Source: Batkoa obscura
Lineage: Eukaryota; Entomophthoromycota; Entomophthoromycetes; Entomophthorales; Batkoaceae
Assembly (NCBI GenBank): GCA_030770535.1
Contig: JASVEC010000009.1
Location: forward strand, 372,001-436,000
Reading direction: 5' to 3'
Length of the DNA: 64,000 nt
Shown here: positions 57,095 to 64,000 of the stretch, one piece after another
How positions within the stretch are numbered: position 1 is the first letter of the stretch
Layout of the letters: every line of letters starts with the position of its first letter
Translations under genes and position numbers: made by a program
Notes under the pieces: generated by a model
Told to the model about the DNA's origin: nothing
What the model saw: the letters and a program-made list of their open reading frames with translations, nothing else
Databases searched by the model: none

Positions 57095-58579
57095 TTAATT
57101 ATAATCTACTGAATTAGCAGTAGAAACATAAATATCCTTATTATCAAATTGTAATGAAGTATTAGGAGATTGAATTGAAGTAGAATGAATAGCTGTAGGA
57201 AATGAAGTATAAATATTACTAATTGGAATACTATTATCAGCAGGTGGAGAAAGGGGGATATAAAATACACCTTTATCTTTTTCAGAAGATGGAATAGATA
57301 TATTATCTGGTCTTATTTTAATTGATTTCTTAGTTTTAGAAGTGAATAATATATTATAATTCAATCTTCTTTTAATTAAATAACCTAATAATAGTAATAA
57401 TAAGATAATTGAACTTAAAGTGATTCCAGTTACCATAGCAAAATTAGTTGATTTTTCATTAGTTGAAGTATTTAAATTATTAATATCTAAATTATTAAAA
57501 AATGATGAATCTTCTTCTTCTTCTTCTTTAGTATTATTATTTAATGAAATATAATTATTAGTTTGTTGAAATGTAATTAAATCAATTAATTGAGTGGATT
57601 TTAATTGTTCTTCATTATTAGAACCAAATGATTGAATCAAATAATTATTAATATTAATTAAACAAGAATCAGCAACAATATTAAAATTATAAATAATATT
57701 ACTATCTTTCCATTCAAAATTAATTAAATTTAAATAATATAATGTTGAATGTGTTTTATTTAAATTAATTAATGTATAAATTGTATTATTGATTTTTAAA
57801 CTTCTTGAATATAAATTATTAGGTAATTGAATACCCTTAGTATTAATCATATTAAATTGATTATTTGTAAAATTAAATATTGATATTTGATTTAGTGAAT
57901 TAAATTTATTATCTTTATCAACACCACCAATAGTTATTAATTGATTATTATAAATTATTGAATAATGACTAATTATTGGGGGATATTTAATATTATTATC
58001 TTTCCATTCATCTAATTGTTTATTATAGAGAAATAATTTAGTCATATATTTTAATTTATTATGTTGATTAATAAATACTCCACCATATAATAAATAGTCA
58101 TGATTATTATTATTACTTTCATCTAATTTTATTAAATTAAATAATAAATATGTTATTTTTTTATTTTCTTGTTGTTCAATAATATTATAGAAATATGGAT
58201 TATTTTTTAAATTTAATTTATTTATAGTCCCCTTATTAATATTGTAATCTAATATAAAATCATTAACATTCTTTTCTTTACCTCCAATAATTAATATATT
58301 ATTATTTTCATTAACTGCATTAAACATTGTATTTAATTGTAATTCGATTGTTGATTGATTATACTGTTTCCATGGAGCAATATTCTCTTTAATTTTAAAT
58401 GATTGATTAAAATCTAATATATAAATATCATTATTAATATAAAATTTCTGATCTTCAATATTAAATCTTTTTCCACCTAAATAATATAATTGATTTTCAT
58501 CTACAATACAACTACCCGAACTTAATAATAATGATAATCGTAATGGAAGTAATAATAATAATAAAAGATAAAATGGCAT
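57095..58579 (-). CDS. Kelch-repeat type I membrane protein
   Basis: 494 residues. A hydrophobic signal peptide (MPFYLLLLLLLPLRLSLLLS) opens the chain. Residues about 25-345 contain degenerate kelch repeats, for example LYYLGGKRFN, ILIIGGKEKN, DYLLYGGVF and LITIGGVDKD, each the GG-containing strand of a beta-propeller blade. An acidic Glu/Asp/Ser run precedes a single span at residues 380-402 (FAMVTGITLSSIILLLLLLG), stopped by KRR. An ~89-residue Ser/Pro/Ile-rich cytoplasmic tail follows. This architecture (signal, kelch propeller, one span, tail) is common in early-diverging and glomeromycete fungi; the ligand is unknown. The extracellular propeller is very Asn/Ile-rich, following the AT-rich base composition. 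Intronless. Confidence 0.85.
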   Translation of the reverse strand: MPFYLLLLLLLPLRLSLLLSSGSCIVDENQLYYLGGKRFNIEDQKFYINNDIYILDFNQSFKIKENIAPWKQYNQSTIELQLNTMFNAVNENNNILIIGGKEKNVNDFILDYNINKGTINKLNLKNNPYFYNIIEQQENKKITYLLFNLIKLDESNNNNHDYLLYGGVFINQHNKLKYMTKLFLYNKQLDEWKDNNIKYPPIISHYSIIYNNQLITIGGVDKDNKFNSLNQISIFNFTNNQFNMINTKGIQLPNNLYSRSLKINNTIYTLINLNKTHSTLYYLNLINFEWKDSNIIYNFNIVADSCLININNYLIQSFGSNNEEQLKSTQLIDLITFQQTNNYISLNNNTKEEEEEDSSFFNNLDINNLNTSTNEKSTNFAMVTGITLSSIILLLLLLGYLIKRRLNYNILFTSKTKKSIKIRPDNISIPSSEKDKGVFYIPLSPPADNSIPISNIYTSFPTAIHSTSIQSPNTSLQFDNKDIYVSTANSVDYN

Positions 58580-59476
58580 TTTAAAAAAAAGGAGAAAAAA
58601 AAGGAAAAAAAGAGAAAAAGGACAGTTTAATTAAAAGTGAAAGTTGATGATATTTAAAAACTAGTTAGAACTTTTATTAATCAATGAATTGAATCTAATA
58701 TAGTCATTACGTTTTAATGAAATTTTCCAATTCTTGAAATATTTTTTGAAAATTGGGCATATATAATGAATTCAATCCGAAGATGAAATTAATTCAATTT
58801 ATTATTTAATTTGCCCATTGTTTTGAAAAATGCACTATTAGTTAACTTTTATCTTTAATGATTAAAATATTTCTTAGTTTTACAGATAAAAATAATATAA
58901 TATTAAATGATTAAATGATTTGATTCTAAGTGATAAACAAGCTTTTTTATTTTATATATTAAAAATAAGTTGAAAATTCAAATTGAATCAGATTTGATTT
59001 ACTTTTTAAAATTGAATAAACTATATATGATAAAATTGGTTAAAATTTTAATTAATTGATAATTAATTACTAATATTAAATAAGTAAACTAATATTGAAA
59101 CTTAAAGTTTCGGTAATGTTACTTCATTAAATATTAAATTGATACCAATCATATATTACCTTAATGAAAACACTATTAATATATATCATTTATTCTTATT
59201 TATTAGATTCATTATAAAATTAATTATAATACTCACTTTAATAATATAGCTTTAATTTTATATTATGTATTAACCAACAGTGATATAAAACAATTATACA
59301 CTAATAAGTACCACAAAACACCCTATCACAAACCAGATGACCTTATCTACTTCAATAAAATTATATATAAGTCTATTTATTAATCTGAGTACATCAAGTC
59401 TTTAAAAAAAACATAATTAATCCAAAGCAATAAAAAATTACACTAATTATATAAAGTAGTTATCGATTAATATCAT
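58580..59476. other. Intergenic region between the kelch gene and tRNA-Gly
   Basis: Immediately upstream of the kelch start the plus strand is an A/G run. The rest is AT-rich with no gene seen. Confidence 0.4.
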
Positions 59477-59547
59477 GCAATGTTGGTTTAGTGGTAAAAT
59501 TGCCGCCTGCCACGCGGCAGCCCCGGGTTCGATTCCCGGACATTGCA
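59477..59547 (+). tRNA. tRNA-Gly (GCC)
   Basis: 71 nt, identical to the copies at 1356 (minus) and 60377, with a complete cloverleaf and anticodon GCC. No intron. Confidence 0.97.
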
Positions 59548-59565
59548 TCTAACATATCGTTGATA

Positions 59566-59670
59566 CAAGGGAATGTGTTTTTTATTTAAGAATTTTACTA
59601 ACAATCTTTCCACTCAAATAGCCTTTAAAATAATGTTTTTTTGGATTTATCACTTTTTCTATTTTTTAAG
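59566..59670. repeat. MITE-A copy 16, composite of two opposed fragments
   Basis: 59566-59632 is the GTATTT...TTTCCACTCAAATAGC half. It is joined at about 59634 to an oppositely directed TTTTTTTGGATTTATCAC fragment, so the copy is rearranged. Confidence 0.65.
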
Positions 59671-59789
59671 CAAAAAATTATAACCAATCAGATAACTTGT
59701 ATAAAAAGTGTTGTAAAATGCAAAAAATTAAGCTAAAAAAGTAAAATTTAAAATGGCTATAATTATAATTAACATAATATATTATAAAA

Positions 59790-60149
59790 AGATGGTTAAT
59801 TATAGTTTTGGGGCTAACCACTCCCTCCCATACAACTGTTTATTAACTTAGTAATATATCAACAATGTAATTATAACGTTAAATTTATTTACATCTTACA
59901 ACTTGGTTAATATCAATATATAGGTTATATTAGTAGAAGCCTTGCTAATCCGGGAATTTCTATTAAATTTAATAGAAATTCCGCTAACTTATGATATAAA
60001 TTATAATAAAATAATTTAAAACTCTGTCAAGAATACTTTTGTTTCCTAACAAAGAATTTGTTTTTATAAAATTTTAAACAAAGTTTTTAAAATATAAGAT
60101 TTTTAAAAATTGGATAAAAAAATGAAACCAATTCGGATATTGCCATATA
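59790..60149 (+). mobile_element. 3' fragment of the GGGGATGTCC-ended DNA transposon
   Basis: It starts with GGTTAATTATAGTTTTGGGG as at 23771 and ends AAACCAATTCGGATATTGCC and ATATA as at 31788. Only the non-coding 3' part is present. It lies between the two tandem tRNA-Gly genes. Confidence 0.8.
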
Positions 60150-60376
60150 CTATTTAATATATAACTCAAACTGGAACTAATTAGTTAAAAAAGGCTATTG
60201 TAAAGTTGTATTGACCTCAAATAAAATACAACTAACACTTAATCAATTAATATTATTATCTTTCACTTTAGTCCTTCTATAATGTAGCTTTAATCACATC
60301 ACTTTTTAAAATTTGATCTTTATACAAATAATTCAAAAAAGAACATTTATAATACTTTTAGCATTTTCATTTTTAT

Positions 60377-60447
60377 GCAATGTTGGTTTAGTGGTAAAAT
60401 TGCCGCCTGCCACGCGGCAGCCCCGGGTTCGATTCCCGGACATTGCA
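60377..60447 (+). tRNA. tRNA-Gly (GCC)
   Basis: 71 nt, identical to the copies at 59477 and 1356. It is in the same direction as its neighbour 0.9 kb upstream, with a transposon fragment between them. Confidence 0.97.
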
Positions 60448-60952
60448 TCTATCCAATTTAGATGTATTCATTTTTAATTTATGGATAAAAAGTACAACAT
60501 TTATATAAGCTTGCATAATAATGCTAGGTATTATCATCTAAAATGTTGTACTAATATTACTAACTTAATGTACTTTGCGATGGTAAATCAGCTATATTGG
60601 GATATTTCAATTATTTAAATGAGTTAAGTTTATCAATAGTTTCAACTTATTATATTAAGTTCAAGACATTTAAATTTAATATCCAACATAATGAAGGCTT
60701 TATAAAGCTTTTGATAATTTTTGAGTATTTATTTTGTTGATTGTAATATTGATTAATCTTTATATTATGTTAGCCTAGATAAAGTTAAAAAGCCAGAACT
60801 GCATTCAAACCATAATGTAAATTATAATTCATTAAAAGAAATATAGAATAAGGTTAAAGCTCTAAATTTGATGATGGTAGCACATTATAATAAAAAAAGA
60901 AACATCTATTTTGATTTAGTATTTTACTAATTTTTATCTAAATTTAAAATTA
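60448..60952. other. AT-rich spacer
   Basis: Nothing recognised. Confidence 0.35.
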
Positions 60953-61053
60953 ATTTGGGGGGTTTTTTGATTTCATTGCTTTTTCCATTTTTTAAGTGTT
61001 ATTTGAGCGGAAAAATTGTTAGTAAGGTTCTTACACAAAAATACATCCTCATT
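60953..61053 (+). repeat. MITE-A copy 17, left half of an inverted pair
   Basis: ATTTGGGGGGTTTTTTGAT at the left and TACATCCTCAT at the right, full core. It has the unusual GTAAGGTTCTT instead of the usual GTAAAATTCTT. Confidence 0.88.
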
Positions 61054-61107
61054 TAAATTATTTTGGTAAAGCTTTATCAACCTATGATGAAATTTACTTG
61101 TATCTGA

Positions 61108-61191
61108 TTAAAGAACCTTACTAACAATTTTTCCGCTCAAATAACGCTTAAAAAATGGAAAAAGCAATGAAATCAAAAAAACATCCCCATA
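61108..61191 (-). repeat. MITE-A copy 18, right half of an inverted pair
   Basis: It starts within the element at AAAGAACCTTACTAAC and runs to ACATCCCCATAT. It shares the private AAGAACCTTAC variant with copy 17 and pairs with it over ~71 bp. Confidence 0.88.
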
Positions 61192-61745
61192 TTCAATAGA
61201 ATAAACAAATATAAAATCAAAACTTTAGGTTATATTAATTCAACAGTGCTTGAAACATATTTACTAGAGTTTCATTTAGATGGGATAAAGCAAAAGTTTT
61301 TGATAAATCCAAAAGAATAAATTGCCTGTTAAAGAGGGATCTTATCTGTTGAAGTAGCGCAAGCTTGGTATGAATCTTAAGATTAAGCCTGGTATATTAC
61401 AAAAATTGATCTATAAAAAAATTGAAAAATGATACTACTAATATAATGGATAGAATTGATTAAGGATCTTGATTTTATCTTGTAAAAATTTATTTGTTTA
61501 TCTTTATCAGAAACTTCAACAAAATACATCTGGTCTTAAACCATATTTTGACCATACTTTTAAATGTCCAACGTTAACTAATAATTGAAGGAAACCTCTT
61601 CAGAGGTAAAAACTCAAAAACAAGTTTAGTTTTAAAAAGTTTAATTTAATTCAACTTTGCATTTAATTCGATATCTTTTTACCATTAGCATTAAAAATTA
61701 GTAAGCATTTATGAATCCTATCGTTAAACATGTAAAAATTAGACT
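61192..61745. other. Spacer with possible coding debris
   Basis: Parts of 61250-61400 have gene-like composition, but I could not build a frame or name a family. Confidence 0.3.
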
Positions 61746-61852
61746 ATATGGGGATGTATTTTTTTGTTTAAGAATTTTACTAACAATCTTTCCACTCAAA
61801 TAGCGTTTAAAAGATGGAAGAAGTGATGAAGCTAAAAAAAACACCCCCATAT
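61746..61852 (-). repeat. MITE-A copy 19
   Basis: ATATGGGGATGTATTTTTTT at the left and ACACCCCCATATA at the right, full core. Confidence 0.92.
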
Positions 61853-61969
61853 AAACATAATAAATCTATCAAACTAAAATCAAATACAATAAATTTTTTT
61901 TACTTTAATTTTAACTTTTGTTTATTCAAGCTATGGGACGCTTTTATTCAAAAGTAAAAGCTACCTAAT

Positions 61970-63609
61970 AATAAACTGAGCATTATACTACACTCTTCAC
62001 CTCGTGGTAGAAGCCATCTCAAATCATTTTTAGAAGTTGGTGATGAGTTAGTAAAAAGAGGTCATGGAGTAACTTATGTAACATTACAAGAAAAAACTGA
62101 ATTTTCTCAAGAACATAATATAAAAAATTATACTATAGACGACGCAGAGATAGAGATTAAAAAAGACAATATAATGTGTACTAAATTAAAACAAATGATA
62201 TCTCAATCTGATACTAGCAAAAATTCAAATTTATGATAGGATCTTTAAGCATGTTTTTTTACTAAATACTATCAAGTTTCTTTTGTATCACTTAAAAAGT
62301 ATCTTATCGAATCCAAACTAGATCTTTTGAGTTATAGTTTTTTTGGTCATTATTGTATTGATTTAACAAAAAATTCTAACATATCTTTAAGTGTTAGTTA
62401 TCAAACAACGGATGGTATTGGGTTAATTAATAAATCATTTATTACTCAAGAATTTGAATATGATCTGATTCATACAAAAAATATGCCTTTTATTGAGCGT
62501 TTCAATTATCAAATTATAAACCAGTAATTAGAATGTATTACTTTTCTAGCATTATTAAATCGAATAACCAATTAAGAAAAATATACCAAATTCCTTCTGC
62601 TAATGGCTTGAGCTCTGAGCTTAACTATGGATTAGATATTGCTAATAGTTTTGTCGGATTTGAACCAGCAACCAGCTTAATGCCAGACTTGATTCATGCT
62701 AGTCAAATTACATCTAGAAATAGAGATATATTAGCCCCTGAATTGGAAATTTTTTTAAACAAACATCAAAATAGCCCATTCATTGCTTTTAGCTCACATT
62801 CAATATCAAATGATATTATAACTAAAAAGATATTACAAGCATTCTTACTAGAAATTGAAATTAATAATTGAAGAACGAATTATTGATAGCATAGTGTGAG
62901 GATTGGGTAAACCTAAACAAGACAATTTTTCAATCTAAATAAATGGTGGTAAGGGTGGTAAAATAAAAGTAATAGAGTTGTTCAAAGGAAAGTATAAAAA
63001 TACATAATTATTGCCCTGGGTACTATAAGTATATGTTTTAAATCATATGAATACTAAATTGTTTTTATCCCATGGTGATTTAGAATTACATTTAAAGCCA
63101 TTTATTCAGGTATACCTGTGTTATGTTTAGCGTTATTTGGAGATCAATTAAAAAGTGTACGTAAATTAGAGGAGGTAGGGACTGACTTTTATGTTGACAA
63201 CTTTACATTTACTTCGAATTCTTTTAGTGAGCAGATTAAGACAATTATCGAAGATAAAAAGGATAAATTTCAATCAAACTTATTAAGAATGAAAACTATT
63301 TCTCATTATAGCTCTAAGAAGCTCGATTATCCAGCTGATTTGCTTGAGCAGTATATACATACTGTTAAATCATGTAGAAAGTATAAACCTTATGATGCTA
63401 GCTCTAATTTATCACCATGTGAAATTAAACACCTTATTCTAGTATCATACCAAATGTCCTTTATTTCAGCTAAAACTAGTGGCACTTATGGTTCGGTTAT
63501 TTTACTGCTATTATCAGCTATTGTACTTTTGATTTATTGTTTATATCACTTTTTTATATTCTTATTCACATACTATAAGAGAGCTTTAAGAAAGTCTAAA
63601 ATGAAATAA
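61970..63609 (+). pseudogene. UDP-glycosyltransferase (GT1, ER type) pseudogene
   Basis: The frames together cover most of a GT1 glycosyltransferase, but several stops and shifts separate them. The N-terminal part reads KLSIILHSSPRGRSHLKSFL and ELVKRGHGVTYVTLQEKTEF, the acceptor domain start, ending at a TGA near 62234. 62327-62527 and 62533-62871 cover the middle (GFEPATSLMPDLIHASQITS). The sugar-nucleotide motif is seen as LFLSHGDLE at about 63070 and, in another frame, GIPVLCLALFGDQLKSVRKL, which corresponds to F.SHGG...G.P....P...DQ. 63118-63609 then runs to a C-terminal span (TYGSVILLLLSAIVLLIYCL) and a basic tail (YKRALRKSKMK). This is the animal-like layout of a lumenal enzyme with a C-terminal anchor. 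At least four breaks make it non-functional as written. Confidence 0.75.
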
Positions 63610-64000
63610 ATTATAGCCACAATCGAAAAATATTGTTATATTTTTATTGGATATTATTTTTACTTTTATGCTTTTCTATATTTTTTTTGTTTTCAAATAA
63701 GGCCAGATATTTTAAATTAATTTATTTACTTTATAAGGTTATATACAATTAAATCTATTTTTGTTACTTGTTCTCATTGTTTACATTTATTATATTTAAT
63801 ATAAATCGGACTTTTTATAATAAAATAATAAAATCAATATTAACCTGGTTTAAACAGAATAAATTTATAACATTCATTAAACATCAAAATTTATTTGTAA
63901 TATTAATATTAGCTTCTTGTTATATAACGTTGGTAATAAGGTATATTATAATAAAAGCCACTTTCCTTTTTATAAGGATTTAAAATGTAAAATTAAAATG
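63610..64000. other. 3' flank of the UGT pseudogene
   Basis: AT-rich DNA. A 71-codon open frame at 63768-63983, rich in Ile and Phe, is not convincing as a gene. Confidence 0.35.

Overview
The window looks like nuclear DNA of a very AT-rich fungus. It carries Zn2Cys6 zinc-cluster regulators, a suicidal THI4-type thiazole synthase, the RNA polymerase II subunit RPB4, flavodoxin-like WrbA/Pst2 quinone reductases, a kelch protein with one membrane span, and spliceosomal introns of only about 39-50 bp (GTAA...TAG). A decayed ER-type UDP-glycosyltransferase and a DUF4436-like protein suggest an early-diverging lineage. A Conidiobolus-like or other zoopagomycete/mucoromycete genome would fit the base composition and gene set, but that placement is inference.

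Layout. 1-1430: 3' part missing of an intron-containing DUF4436-like gene (minus) and a tRNA-Gly. 1.8-4.2 kb: an old DNA-transposon copy and two solo LTRs. 6.1-8.9 kb: two WrbA paralogues with mosaic identity. 9.7-11.4 kb: a decayed minus-strand gene head-to-head with RPB4 (five exons). 13.5-14.5 kb: a C2H2 zinc-finger regulator. 15.7-17.4 kb: a third WrbA gene, convergent with THI4 (three exons). 19.1-20.5 kb: one arm of an inverted duplication whose partner lies at 46.7-48.3 kb. 21.0-34.2 kb: a nest of mobile DNA, in which a DNA transposon with a broken transposase gene is invaded by a complete-looking Ty3/gypsy element with visually identical LTRs, next to solo LTRs and a non-autonomous transposon copy. 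37.5-41.8 kb: two head-to-head, paralogous, short Zn2Cys6 proteins. 46.0-46.2 kb: a probable tRNA-Val(AAC) with a 130-nt intron. 48.5-50.2 kb: an unrecognised, intron-split or decaying minus-strand gene. 53.7-54.7 kb: a third short Zn2Cys6 protein. 57.1-58.6 kb: the kelch membrane protein. 59.5-60.4 kb: two more tRNA-Gly(GCC) copies. 62.0-63.6 kb: a UGT pseudogene.

The commonest repeat is a ~105-bp miniature element (about 19 copies, here called MITE-A) with ATATGGGG...CCCCATAT ends. The larger transposon family begins with nearly the same bases, so one transposase may serve both. The genes do not form one pathway. The unifying theme is small-scale duplication (WrbA trio, Zn2Cys6 trio, tRNA-Gly trio, inverted 1.4-kb repeat) with signs of gene conversion, in a background of nested transposons.
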